Positions 22,653-31,352 of a DNA stretch of 37,238 nucleotides are shown here, piece by piece. The DNA lies in contig NZ_LIQT01000245.1 in the NCBI RefSeq assembly GCF_001418415.1, forward strand, positions 1 to 37,238. The letters run 5' to 3'. A model generated the notes under the pieces. The model saw only the letters and a program-made list of their open reading frames with translations. It had not been told where the DNA came from and did not search any database. The first letter of the stretch is position 1. Each line of letters opens with the position of its first letter. The translations under genes and the position numbers were made by a program. This DNA is from Streptomyces hirsutus. Its GTDB lineage: Bacteria; Actinomycetota; Actinomycetes; Streptomycetales; Streptomycetaceae.

Positions 22653-23393
22653 ATGACGAAAGTCCGCCACACGCCCGTAGCCCCCACCCGCACCCAGCGA
22701 CTGGCGTCCGGAGCGGAGATCGACGCGCACCGGCACGACGACCACCAGATCGTCTACGCGGGCCGGGGCGTGCTGTCCGTGACCACGAGCGCCGGTTCCT
22801 GGGTCGCTCCGGCAACCCGCGCCATCTGGGTTCCCGCCAACACCGTCCACGCCCACCAGGCACACGGCGATCTCGAACTGCACCTCGTGGGGCTGCCCGC
22901 GTGGGAAAATCCCCTGCGTCTGGACGCCCCCACCGTACTTTCCGTGAGTCTGCTGCTGCGCGAGCTGATCATCGCCTACACCCGCACGGAGGACGACGAC
23001 AGCCCGGAACGGATGCGGCTGCATGCAGTACTGCTCGACCAGCTGCGGATCTCGGTGCAGCAACCCATGCACCTGCCCACACCGAGCGACCCCCTGCTGC
23101 GGACGGTATGTGACCTCCTGAGGGCCGACCCGTCGGACAACCGCACACTCGCCGAACTGGGGCGGGAGGTCGGAGCGAGCGACCGCACGCTCTCCCGGCT
23201 GTTCAACAAAGACCTCGGCATGACGTTCCCCCAGTGGCGCACCCAGCTGCGACTCCACCGCGCACTGGTCCTGCTGGCCGAGCAGACACCGGTGACCAAG
23301 GTCGCGAACCAGTGCGGGTGGTCGTCCACCAGTGCCTTCATCGATGTGTTCCGCCGTGCGTTCGGTCATACGCCGGGGACGCACTCCCGATGA
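22653..23393 (+). CDS. AraC-family regulator with N-terminal cupin domain
   Basis: A 246-residue regulator. The N-terminal cupin (residues about 10-90) has metal-type histidines in DAHRHDDHQIVYAG and NTVHAHQAHG. The C-terminal AraC helix-turn-helix pair (about 150-240) contains LAELGREVGASDRTLSRLF and VAKV-like TKVANQCGWSSTSAFIDVF, ending with the GHTPG signature. The ATG start was preferred over a GTG 15 codons upstream, which would overlap the promoter space of the divergent MFS gene. The usual role is ligand-responsive control of the adjacent transporter. In published L-alanosine work a cupin-AraC fusion gene (alnA) was reported as essential, so a biosynthetic link cannot be excluded, but the regulator reading is the default. 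Confidence 0.9.
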   Translation: MTKVRHTPVAPTRTQRLASGAEIDAHRHDDHQIVYAGRGVLSVTTSAGSWVAPATRAIWVPANTVHAHQAHGDLELHLVGLPAWENPLRLDAPTVLSVSLLLRELIIAYTRTEDDDSPERMRLHAVLLDQLRISVQQPMHLPTPSDPLLRTVCDLLRADPSDNRTLAELGREVGASDRTLSRLFNKDLGMTFPQWRTQLRLHRALVLLAEQTPVTKVANQCGWSSTSAFIDVFRRAFGHTPGTHSR

Positions 23394-23397
23394 CCAG

Positions 23398-23412
23398 GCC
23401 GGCTCAGCCGGC
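23398..23412. terminator. Small hairpin between convergent genes
   Basis: GCCGGC-TCA-GCCGGC forms a short stem directly after the cupin-AraC stop, in the 74-bp gap before the convergent permease gene. It may act as a bidirectional terminator. Confidence 0.4.
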
Positions 23413-23467
23413 AGGCCGCAGTGCTCCAGCGCGGGGGCTGTGAACCGCTCGGTGGAGGCAGGGTCAC

Positions 23468-24898
23468 TCAGTGATGTGCGGTCCCGTCCGGCCGGTCTGC
23501 GTCGGAGACGGGTGTGCCGCGCCGAATGAGCCAGGTGATCGTCCACAGGACCACACCGATCAGCAGCAGGATTCCTGCGATGTGGTACTGGTCGGCGGGG
23601 CGTCCGGAGGACCAGGGCAAGACCAGGTAGAGACAAGTGATCGTACCCACCACGGGCAGCAGACGGCCTGCTCTGAAGTGCCGCGTGTCGACCCTGTCCC
23701 GGCGCAGCACGAGAACCGAAAGGTTGACGCCCGCGAACACCGTGAGCAGGAGCAGCGACGTCGTCCCGCCCAGCAAGGCCACGACCGGGCTGTCGGGTTC
23801 GAGTGAGACGAAGGTGATGAGACCGAAGGCGATGGCGGTGGTGAACAGGATCGCCACCTGTGGAGTGCGTCGTACGGCATGCACCTTGGACAGAGAGGGC
23901 GGCAGCACCCCCTGCTTGCTCATGCCGTACAACAGGCGGCTGGCCATCAGCATGTTGATCAGCGCGGAGTTGGCCACCGCGAACATGGAGATGAACGGCA
24001 GCAAGTCAGCGATGGGGAAGTCGGGCGCGGCCGTCTGCACCACCGTGGCCAACGGAGTCTCGCTGGAGGCGAGCCGGCCGACGGGGACCACAGCGACAGC
24101 GCAGACGGACACCAGGACGTAGATCAGTCCGGCGATGCCCAGACCAGCGAACATCACGCGGGGAAAGACGCGCGCCGGGTCCCTCGTCTCTTCCGCCATG
24201 TTGACTGAGTCCTCGAAGCCGACCATCGCGAAGAAAGCCAGCGACGTCGCGGTGCTCACCGCCAGGAACACGCCCTTGTCGGAGGCGGTCTCGAAGGCGA
24301 CGGCACGGGAGAAGTCCGCGTTCCCGCCCGCGATGAAATAGCCGCTGATCAGGACGACGAGGAGCAGGCCGGAAAGCTCCACCGCGGTCAGCAGCACATT
24401 GATCTTGAGACTCTCGGCGACACCGCGGAGGTTGACCAGCAGCACCAGGCACATGAAACCGAGGGCGATCAGCAGGACGAGGACGTTCCCCGCATCGATC
24501 CCGAAGCCCGTCACCAGATTCGCCGCGAAGGCCCGCGAGGCCGCTGACGCCGAGGTGATACCGGAGCACATCACGGTGAAGCACACCAGGAAGGTCAGGA
24601 AGTGCTTGCCGAACGCCTTGTGCACGTACAGGGCGGCACCAGCAGCCTGCGGGTACTTGGTGACCAGCTCCAGGTAGGAGCAGGCAGTGACGAGTGCGAC
24701 GGCGAACGCGATGACGAACGGCAGCCATGCCGCGCCTCCGACCTCCCCCGCGACCTGTCCGGTCAACGCGTAGATTCCGGTCCCGAGTATGTCGCCGATG
24801 ATGAACAGCAACAGCAGGCCCGGGCCCATCACCCGCTTCAGTTCGGTTGGGCCCTCGGTACTCGGTGCGGATGAACTCGGTAAGTCCGTTCGAGACAT
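23468..24898 (-). CDS. APC-superfamily amino-acid permease
   Basis: A 476-residue amino acid/polyamine/organocation transporter with about twelve to fourteen membrane helices. The first helix carries the substrate-binding glycine motif IIGDILGTGIYALTG, and FFAMVGFEDSVNMAEET is the characteristic segment around helix 6. The start ATG has AAGGAG at six bases. It is convergent with the cupin-AraC gene and lies beyond the MFS exporter. Such permeases move amino acids or close analogues across the membrane. If the nearby cluster makes a non-proteinogenic amino acid, this could import a precursor or move the product. Equally it may be an unrelated housekeeping permease. Confidence 0.92.
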   Translation of the reverse strand: MSRTDLPSSSAPSTEGPTELKRVMGPGLLLLFIIGDILGTGIYALTGQVAGEVGGAAWLPFVIAFAVALVTACSYLELVTKYPQAAGAALYVHKAFGKHFLTFLVCFTVMCSGITSASAASRAFAANLVTGFGIDAGNVLVLLIALGFMCLVLLVNLRGVAESLKINVLLTAVELSGLLLVVLISGYFIAGGNADFSRAVAFETASDKGVFLAVSTATSLAFFAMVGFEDSVNMAEETRDPARVFPRVMFAGLGIAGLIYVLVSVCAVAVVPVGRLASSETPLATVVQTAAPDFPIADLLPFISMFAVANSALINMLMASRLLYGMSKQGVLPPSLSKVHAVRRTPQVAILFTTAIAFGLITFVSLEPDSPVVALLGGTTSLLLLTVFAGVNLSVLVLRRDRVDTRHFRAGRLLPVVGTITCLYLVLPWSSGRPADQYHIAGILLLIGVVLWTITWLIRRGTPVSDADRPDGTAHH

Positions 24899-25245
24899 GG
24901 TGCACTCCTTATCGTGGTGGCGGTCGTGGGCCTGCGTTGCTCATGGGCATTTCTGCTCAACTGACTTACCCCGATGCAGGCGATATCGACCTTGACCAGA
25001 TCGCCCTCGGTCGACAGGTGCTTGCGTCGGTCGTGCGACGGAACTGCGAGATCGAAGAAGTAGGCCAGGTCGTAGCCTGGCTACCCGTCGGCGCAGCTCG
25101 CCGACCGTCTCGTTCCACAGACGTGTCGGCCTTCCCTCCGGAAGGGACCGTCCCCGTGCCGAAACAATGGGGAAGCGGACGTCCGCTCTCGCCTGGCCGG
25201 CCATAGTGGCCGGGCGAGAGCTCAACCCCGCGCAGGAGCGCGACG
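24899..25245. other. Intergenic region with a stem-loop at 25186-25220
   Basis: About 350 bases without a convincing gene. The permease promoter should lie at its left end. A stem-loop at 25186-25220 has outer arms CTCTCGCC/GGCGAGAG and an inner stem GGCCA/TGGCC with a TAG loop. It may be a terminator left from a lost gene, as it precedes a helicase fragment. Confidence 0.45.
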
Positions 25246-25512
25246 ATGGTAGACCACGGCACCGACTTCGAGATCGACGTGCTGGAGATCCGCGGCCCCT
25301 CCCCCGTTCTCGGGGAATCGGAGGAGGCGCAGCGGGGCCGGCGCCCGGCGCTGCTGCAGACCGCACTTTTGGAGCACGCTGCGGCGTACAACCTGCGTAC
25401 GGTCATGACCTTCCACCAGAAGGTCGAGGAAGCCGCCGCGTTCGCGGAGAAGCTGCCGCAGACGGCAGCCGAGCTGTACGTCAACGACGCCTCCGCCGGC
25501 GACCTGTCAAGG
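25246..25512 (+). pseudogene. Internal fragment of a DEAD/DEAH-type helicase
   Basis: About 85 codons match the inter-domain region of large Streptomyces helicases, with FEIDVLEIRGPSPVLGE followed by YNLRTVMTFHQKVEEAAAF and TAAELYVNDASAGDL. The Walker motifs upstream and helicase motif VI downstream are both absent. After about 25512 the frame runs into sequence overlapping the next gene's end. It is a doubly truncated relic, probably of a mobile-element or plasmid-borne helicase. I infer the family from recall of similar proteins, not from a motif that proves activity. Confidence 0.65.
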
Positions 25513-25550
25513 CAGAGAAGCTGCCGAAGCCAGGGACTGCGGACCAACCG

Positions 25551-26519
25551 TCAACTTTGTTGCGGGACGTCGATATGGAGGCGGATGGTGGTGCCCTGGT
25601 CTCGGGTGGAGCGGATTTCGACCAGGTCGCAGAGCTGGTGGGCAAGCCAGAGGCCGCGGCCGCCGATCTGCTCGGTGGTGGGGCGGGTGCGGCCGGCCAT
25701 CACGTCGGCGATGTAGCCGGCGTCGCGGAACTCGCACAGGAACGTCGCGTCCTGGGCCCAGGTGCGCAGGGTCCCGCGGCCTCCGCCGTGCCGGATGCTG
25801 TTCGTGGCGATCTCTGTGACGGCGACGGCCAGCTTGCGCTGCTGATCGTCCGGGACGCCCGCGTCCGATGCGCACTGGGCGACCTTCGAGCGGATCGCGG
25901 TCAGGTCACCGTGTGTGTAGCTCAGCTCCTGGAAGGGATCGCATGGAGGGTGCAGGGCCTCGAAGGGATATTCCTCGGCGGTGAGGTAGCCCTCGTTGCG
26001 AACGTAGTGGCCGTCCTGGCGGATCAGTGGGTGACAGCGGGACAAGGACTGCAGGGCGCTCTGGTCCTCGTCGGCGTCGTCGTAGGGGCACAGCATCGAC
26101 CAGGCGGAGCTGCGGGCGAAGGCCCGGTTCAAGAGCCACTCGTGATAGCGCAGCTCAGAGAGGTGCGCGGCGTTGCGGGCCTCGCGCCAGGCCGTCTCTC
26201 CGATGCCGCGTACCGGCCTGTCACCCTCACCGTGCTCGTTCATCCAGTCCACCCAGGCGCCGACGAGCCGGCCGGGGTTGGGTCCGAGCGTCGTGGTGTC
26301 GACGAAAGTGACGGCGGGCTCGTCGGCGAGTTCGCCGCGCAGGAGTGACGCCTTGTCCGGGGGGACGGCGACGACTACGGCCTCGTCGCCTTCCAGTGCC
26401 TCGTGGATGTAACCCAGTGTTCCGGACAGGAATTGCGCGTCCCCGCGATAGGGGTAGAGCTCGTGGCGGAACGAGGGTTGGGCCTGGCCGGACGGATGCG
26501 AGGGCGAGATCGCGGTCAT
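25551..26519 (-). CDS. MEDS sensor plus HATPase (anti-sigma kinase-like) protein
   Basis: A 322-residue protein in two parts. Residues about 15-170 form a MEDS (DcmR-like sensory) domain, with FRHELYPYRGDAQFLSGTL and EALEGDEAVVVAVPPDK. Residues about 200-320 form an RsbW-like HATPase domain, with AVAVTEIATNSIRHGGGRG as the N box and ADVMAGRTRPTTEQIGGRGLW giving the G boxes. Such proteins are thought to act in partner-switching control of sigma factors. The ATG overlaps the stop of the MEDS-STAS gene (ATGA), so the two proteins are coupled and probably interact as kinase and STAS substrate. The signal is unknown. Confidence 0.88.
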   Translation of the reverse strand: MTAISPSHPSGQAQPSFRHELYPYRGDAQFLSGTLGYIHEALEGDEAVVVAVPPDKASLLRGELADEPAVTFVDTTTLGPNPGRLVGAWVDWMNEHGEGDRPVRGIGETAWREARNAAHLSELRYHEWLLNRAFARSSAWSMLCPYDDADEDQSALQSLSRCHPLIRQDGHYVRNEGYLTAEEYPFEALHPPCDPFQELSYTHGDLTAIRSKVAQCASDAGVPDDQQRKLAVAVTEIATNSIRHGGGRGTLRTWAQDATFLCEFRDAGYIADVMAGRTRPTTEQIGGRGLWLAHQLCDLVEIRSTRDQGTTIRLHIDVPQQS

Positions 26520-27322
26520 GCGGCCATCACCACCGGCACGCCGGCGGTCGCGTAGCCGGCGAGTTCCCAGCACAGGCGTACGGTCTCGTTGGCGCCTTCC
26601 ACGACGATCCGGCGGTCCGGCAGGTGACGGGCGGCGTCAACGAGTGCGTGCATGCCTGCGGCGTCGATCATGTCCAGGGTGTCGAAGCGCATCTTCACTT
26701 TGGGTGAGCGCCGGATCGCTGCGCGTACCGCGGTGTTGAAGGCGTCCGCGCACTCTGAGTCGATCACTCCGTCAACGCTCCAGCTGTCGGCGCCCGTGCT
26801 GAACATCCGGAAGGCCGGATGTTCAGCGCGTATGCCCATCTCGTGCGGGTGCACACATGCCACATGGTCCAGCGTAGGCGCATCCCACTGCGACGGCCTG
26901 AAAGCGCACACCACGATGGCGTTGCTCTCCGAGGCGAACTCATCGAGCTTCAGCTCCTGGGCCACCAGTTCCTCGGTCCCGCTGGGCGCTGCCGCAGGCA
27001 CCCGCTCGGTGAGTACGCGCACCGACCGATAGCCCTCCCTGGCTGCGGTACGCGCTTCCCGGCGCACCGCAGCCAGGACAGAGTCGGGGTCCGCAACGCG
27101 TGGAAAGTCGAGAATCACCGAGGCCGATGGCACATCATCACGGGCAAGGCCGGAGGCGGCGCCGGTGGAGCCGACCACCACGATCTTGTCGCCGTACAGA
27201 GCGCCGTCAGCCACGTAGGCGAGCACATCTGCGGGGGAGGTAGCGGCTGAGTCCGCGTGCCAGCAGATGTGGTCACCGAGATCGACGTCGTCGAACGTAG
27301 CCAACGTCCGCGCCGCTCTCAC
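26516..27322 (-). CDS. MEDS sensor plus STAS (anti-sigma factor antagonist) protein
   Basis: A 268-residue protein. The N-terminal MEDS domain (LGDHICWHADSAATSPADVL, then YGDKIVVVGST) occupies about 170 residues. The C-terminal STAS domain contains DTLDMIDAAGMHALVDAAR; its conserved residues sit where SpoIIAA-type antagonists are phosphorylated, although Ser is replaced by Ala in DAAGM. A GTG start after AAAGGGGA was chosen; a TTG eight codons upstream also keeps the frame. The gene is coupled to the MEDS-HATPase gene downstream. The missing phospho-Ser suggests that any switching may not use the standard site, or that the site is displaced. Confidence 0.85.
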   Translation of the reverse strand: MRAARTLATFDDVDLGDHICWHADSAATSPADVLAYVADGALYGDKIVVVGSTGAASGLARDDVPSASVILDFPRVADPDSVLAAVRREARTAAREGYRSVRVLTERVPAAAPSGTEELVAQELKLDEFASESNAIVVCAFRPSQWDAPTLDHVACVHPHEMGIRAEHPAFRMFSTGADSWSVDGVIDSECADAFNTAVRAAIRRSPKVKMRFDTLDMIDAAGMHALVDAARHLPDRRIVVEGANETVRLCWELAGYATAGVPVVMAA

Positions 27323-28298
27323 CTGGTCCCCTTTCCGATCTTCCAACCCGTCCTGGGATACAGAGAGTACTGGGCCAGCCGGGAGATCGTTAAGCCGAAT
27401 GGAGATCGGCCAGGTGAGCGTGCGCCGGCAGGAGGATCTGTCGCCTGCGTATCAGCTGGGACAGCCGCTCAGTGGCCTGCTCCAGGCCACGCGGGCGAAC
27501 ATGTACGGCTTCGGCCGGCGGGAACACCGGCCGAGGGCGCGAATGAACGGCGTGGTCTTGAAGCGCGGACACCTTTGCGGCACGGGGCTTTGCGCGCTTC
27601 GCGAGGGATGCGGCGCGGCTCACGCCAGGAGTGAGCCTGCCTGCGCGCTGAAGGTGGAAGGCCGAGAGGCAGGAGATCGAGTGGGCACAGAAGGCGCCCA
27701 CGGCCACCAACGTCGTCGGTCTCATGTCGGTCCTGCAAGGCAGCATCGACAAGGCGTCGCCGCAAGAAGAGCGCCGCCTGGGCCCGGCATCTTTACCACG
27801 CCCCATGGCGTGGACGGGCTTGCTACCCCTCCCTCACCCTTCCGGGACGGCCGACAGCAGGACCGACAAAAAAACTTGCGACGGCCTCGACGTGCGGTTC
27901 GCCGAGCACGGTGGAACTTCCAGCGCGGAAGTCTTACGCGGAAGATGCGGAAGATGCGGAAGATACGAACAAACAGCAGGATGGCTTCGCCCTGTCGCGA
28001 ACGCACCGGACCCTCGGCAGAGACATGCCAAGGGGTGCCGTGACCGGCCAGGAGAGTCAGCTGGCGTAGGCGATGGCCAGGACGGTGAGACTCTTCGTCT
28101 GCCCGCCGGTGATCACGGGGCGGGCGGACATGAGCCGAGCAGGCCGAGAGTCCGCCGGACCGGCGGCTTGCGCCGCGCGGTGACGGACTGCGCTTCGTGC
28201 CCCGTCCCGCTGCACCGAGGGTGCTACAGGTGATGCTGGTCGTGCCAGGAGCGGCACAGGGCAGCGATCACCTCCCGCCAGGTCTCGCACCCTGGTCA
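27323..28298. other. Region without an intact gene
   Basis: Nearly 1 kb with no convincing complete coding sequence. Short open frames on the plus strand (for example one starting MEIGQVSVRRQEDLSPAY at about 27400) lack recognisable domains and are broken by frame changes. The stretch around 27690-27770 (NVVGLMSVLQGSIDKA) looks coding-like but stands alone. The region is probably rubble of lost genes and contains the upstream region of the MEDS-STAS gene. Confidence 0.5.
27938..27964 (+). repeat. Three tandem 9-bp repeats (GCGGAAGAT)
   Basis: GCGGAAGAT is repeated three times in direct tandem, followed by a diverged partial copy. It lies in the region lacking intact genes and probably arose by slippage. 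No function is inferred. Confidence 0.85.
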
Positions 28299-28880
28299 TC
28301 ACGTACGACGCCAGGACTCCCCTCGGCGGGTCGGCGTCCATTGACGACCTCGGCATACGGACCAGATTTCTTGCAGGAGCGCCCGGTAGGCCTCGCCGTA
28401 GGCGGTCACGGCCGCGTAGACCGCGTCCAGGGCCGCCTGGAGGGGGTCGGCTTCGGCGGCGCCGAGCAGCGCGGGCAGAGCCATGTGGGGCTGGGACATC
28501 CGCAGGGACGAATCCGGCTCGCCGAGCGTGACCTCCACCGTGTACGACGTCGCTTCCTCTGGCTGCGGCGCCGGCGGCGCGGGAGGGCTCGGCGGCTTCA
28601 CCATGGCGGCCGCGGGGCCCACGATCTGCGGGACCGACGTGGGCTTGGGCATCGGTGCGTGCGCGTCGTCACGGGCGGGCGCTTGAAAGCGGGGCCGCTT
28701 GGGCAGGACGGCCCGGCTGACGGTTCTGTCGGGGACACGCGGGTCGGATGCCAGGGCCCGCCACCTGTGGGCCGGGTCGTCGAGGGGTGGCGGCAGCGGG
28801 CGGCCCTCGGCCAGGGCGGTGAGTCCTGCGGCGATCCAGTCCAGCTCGGTGAGACCGGCGTCAGGCGAATGGAGCAGGCT
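28299..28880 (-). pseudogene. 5'-truncated hypothetical gene
   Basis: An open frame of about 190 codons with no ATG, GTG or TTG in its first 75 codons and an in-frame stop just upstream. The early part (ELDWIAAGLTALAEGRPLPP, then LDDPAHRWRALASDPRVPD) looks like genuine protein. A Pro-rich linker and a helical segment ALDAVYAAVTAYGEAYRAL follow. A start at the internal ATG (28652) would give a 117-residue protein beginning MPKPTSVPQIVG. I do not recognise the family. The missing start suggests a deletion at about 28880. Confidence 0.45.
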
Positions 28881-29036
28881 TCAGGAGAAAGCGTCGCTTC
28901 TGGGCATCACAGAAGTTGAGCCGGAACCACGGCTCACGTATGCAGCCAGGCACCGCTCTTTCGATGGGGTGCCGTATCACCCTGTCCCAACCCTCCCAAT
29001 TGCCCTGTTTCCACCCTCCCACGGGAGGCTGTAGCG

Positions 29037-29564
29037 ATGCACCACCGTGCCCACCGTTTCCCCCGGCCGGCTGTTCCGCAGGCAGCGGGTCAGCGCCCGC
29101 CGGAACCACGACTGCTCAGCGGCGTCTACGGGCTCGTCCTGGCCAGTGCGCTGGCGGCCGCCCTCGACTCCCCCGGCGAGAAGACCGACCCTGGATCGGA
29201 CGCGGTGTGGGTCCTGCTCACCGCCCTCGCCTCTGCGGCCGCCCACGGCTATGCCCACGTTCTCGCGCATCGGATGTCGGCGGACCACAGCGGTGCCGGG
29301 GTGGGGCTGCGCGCCATGCTCGCCGAGTGGCCCGTCGTCGCGGCGGCTGTTCCCACCGTCGTGCTGCTGATCGCGGTGCCCTCCTGGTGGACGGAGGCCG
29401 AGTCGGTGAACACCGCACTGGTGTTCAACACCTTGCTCCTCGCCGGTTTGGGAGCGTGGCCCGCGCGCCGCGCGGGCCGTGGGTGGGGAGCTTCGCTCCG
29501 GGCCGGAACCGGCGACATGCTGATCGGCCTGGTGATCATCGCAGCCAACGCCCTGATCAAGTAG
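29037..29564 (+). CDS. Small integral membrane protein
   Basis: A 175-residue protein with about four hydrophobic helices: LLSGVYGLVLASALAAAL, DAVWVLLTALASAAAHGYA, WPVVAAAVPTVVLLIAVPS and SVNTALVFNTLLLAGLGA. A further short hydrophobic end (DMLIGLVIIAANALIK) follows. The ATG is preceded by GGGAGG at eight bases. It stands alone between relic genes, and no conserved catalytic motif is visible. It resembles unnamed actinomycete membrane proteins. Function is unknown. Confidence 0.75.
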   Translation: MHHRAHRFPRPAVPQAAGQRPPEPRLLSGVYGLVLASALAAALDSPGEKTDPGSDAVWVLLTALASAAAHGYAHVLAHRMSADHSGAGVGLRAMLAEWPVVAAAVPTVVLLIAVPSWWTEAESVNTALVFNTLLLAGLGAWPARRAGRGWGASLRAGTGDMLIGLVIIAANALIK

Positions 29565-29615
29565 CGGCTGTGGTCGTCGGCGTGCAGGCCGCCGGACGCA
29601 TCCCCTGGACAGGCG

Positions 29616-30256
29616 TCACTGCGGCTCGTCGTCCCGCCGGCTCAGAAGAATCTGCTCCATGTCACCTCCGGTGTCCTGGGACGGGCTGCCCTGCAGGGAC
29701 TGCTCGGCCCGGGTGACCTTGCCCCGGTGGGTGTAGCGAGTACTCCAGCGCTCAGCGAACTGGGCGACCAGGAAGAGCCCACGCTCTCCCTGGTCCGTCG
29801 CCGCCGCCCGCCGCAGATGCGGTGAGGTGCTGCTGCCGTCGGACACTTCGCAGCCCAAGGACCGGTCGTGCACCAGCCGTACGCGTACGGGCGGAGTACC
29901 GTAGCGGATCGCGTTCGTGATCAGCTCGCGGAGGATCAGCTCCGTAGCGAAGCCGATGTCTTCCAGTCCCCAGTTCTGCAGCCTACGGCCGCACTGTTCG
30001 CGGACGACCGACACGACGGCGGGATCGAAGGGGACATCCCAGTGACCATGGCGTCGAAGACAGCCCGACAGGTTTCCTCCGAGGTCATGCCGCGGACCTC
30101 GCTCAGGTTGTGACGCAGCAGGCCGAACCCGATGTCGATGTCCCGGTCACGGCACTCGAAGAGCCCGTCGGTGAACAGCACCAGGCGCACCCCCTCGGGC
30201 ACCCCCAGTTCTGCTGCCTCGAAGGGGCGCCCACCCGCCCCCAGCGGCAGTGACGC
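29616..30256 (-). pseudogene. SpoIIE-type PP2C phosphatase/HATPase relic, truncated and frameshifted
   Basis: The upstream part (about 30020-30250) encodes the end of a SpoIIE phosphatase domain: GVRLVLFTDGLFECRDRD and GLLRHNLSEVRGMTSEETC. The downstream part, in another frame, encodes an RsbW-like HATPase domain: DVPFDPAVVSVVREQ, then TELILRELITNAIRYGTPP and GERGLFLVAQFAERW. The frame changes at about 30035, where the phosphatase frame runs into nonsense. The usual ADDxxLLV segment between the domains is missing. The 5' part, with most of the phosphatase domain and any PAS/GAF sensors, is cut away where IS630-type sequence begins. It is very probably inactive. Confidence 0.8.
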
Positions 30257-30649
30257 CGGTACCGGGCGGCGGAGTTCAAGAAGTTCCTGATCCGGATCGA
30301 CAAGGAAGTGCCTGGGCACCTGGCGGTCCACCTGATCTGCAACGACTACGACACCCACAAGACGCCCGCGATCAGGACGTGGCTGGCCAAGCACCCACGC
30401 TTTCACATGCACTTCACCCCGACCGGCTCCTCGTGGATCAACCAGGTCGAGCGGTGGTTCGGCTTCCTGACCGACCAGATGATCCGCCGCGGCGCCCACA
30501 AGAACGTCCAGGCCCTCGAAGCCGACGTCCGCCACTGGGTCAAGAACTGGAACGAGGACCCCAAGCCGTTCATCTGGACCAAGTCGGCCGAGGAGATCCT
30601 CGACTCCCTCGCCCACTTCTGCCGACGAATCTCCGGCGCAGGACACTAG
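30257..30649 (+). mobile_element. IS630-family transposase, 3' fragment
   Basis: About 130 codons of the C-terminal half of an IS630-type DDE transposase. Typical motifs are VHLICNDYDTHKTPAIRTWL, holding the second Asp, and FTPTGSSWINQVERWFGFL, holding the final Glu. The N-terminal helix-turn-helix and the first Asp are absent. The frame enters at about 30257 directly from phosphatase-gene sequence. No terminal inverted repeat was recognised at the left end, and the stop lies at the end of the next gene. It is a dead remnant of an insertion followed by deletion. Confidence 0.85.
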
Positions 30650-31209
30650 CGCGCCACGCGGTAGCGGAGGTGGACGACTCTCGAGCTGAAGGTGCGGGTC
30701 TCGACGAGTTCGAGATCCACCCGGCGCTCGCGCTGGGGGAAGAACGGAATGCCGCCGCCGACCAGCACCGGGTAGACCCTGGCCCGGTACTCGTCGATCA
30801 GACCCGACGCGGCCGCCTCGGCGGCGAGCGTCGCACCGCCGATCGCGATGTCGCCCTCCCCCGGCTCGGCCCGCAACCGCTCGATCTCCTCCGCCAGGCC
30901 GCCGGAGGCCAGGCGGGCATTGCCCTGCACCGCCGACAGCGTGGTGGAGAACACCACCTTGGGGAGCGCCTTCCAGACCGCGGCAAACTCGAGCGTTGAG
31001 AAGTCGAGCGATGGATTCTGGTCGACGGTCTCCCAGTACAGCATCGTCTCGTACAGCCGTCGTCCCAACAGGTGGACACCGGCCTCTCGCACCTCGTCGG
31101 TGGCGAGGCGAAAGACCTCCTCGTCGGGCGGCGTCCAGTCGAAGCCGCCGTCCGGCCCGACGACGTAGCCGTCCAGTGAGACGCCCATCGAATACGTCAC
31201 GCTGCGCAT
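30646..31209 (-). CDS. Dihydrofolate-reductase/RibD C-terminal family protein
   Basis: A complete 187-residue protein of the RibD_C (DHFR-like) family. The start MRSVTYSMGVSLDGYVVGPDG is diagnostic, followed by LLGRRLYETMLYWE, the IAIGGATLAAEA nucleotide-binding segment and VYPVLVGGGIPFFP. The ATG has GAGGAGG at eight bases. These small proteins are presumed NADPH-dependent reductases; substrates are usually unknown, and they are not classical folate enzymes. It stands alone, convergent with the transposase fragment. Both stop codons lie in one CTAG. Confidence 0.92.
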   Translation of the reverse strand: MRSVTYSMGVSLDGYVVGPDGGFDWTPPDEEVFRLATDEVREAGVHLLGRRLYETMLYWETVDQNPSLDFSTLEFAAVWKALPKVVFSTTLSAVQGNARLASGGLAEEIERLRAEPGEGDIAIGGATLAAEAAASGLIDEYRARVYPVLVGGGIPFFPQRERRVDLELVETRTFSSRVVHLRYRVAR

Positions 31210-31352
31210 CGGAAGTCCTCCTCGGGAACGGTTTCGACCGTACGACCGCCGGACGCCGCAGGACTCATCGCGACGCGCGGGATCCCCTGGGCCAAGTCAC
31301 CTCACGAGATCATTTCGTTGAGAAAACCTCAGTGATCCACAGCTTTTGACAA

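Noticed and set aside
22653..23393. Naming the cupin-AraC gene alnA
   Set aside because: Shared domain order is not proof. The divergent exporter makes an ordinary regulator more likely, and no alignment could be run.
27690..27770. A possible C-terminal fragment of a Ku protein (VVGLMSVLQGSIDKA)
   Set aside because: The match is a single short helical phrase from memory, without the Ku core, so it is not enough to annotate.
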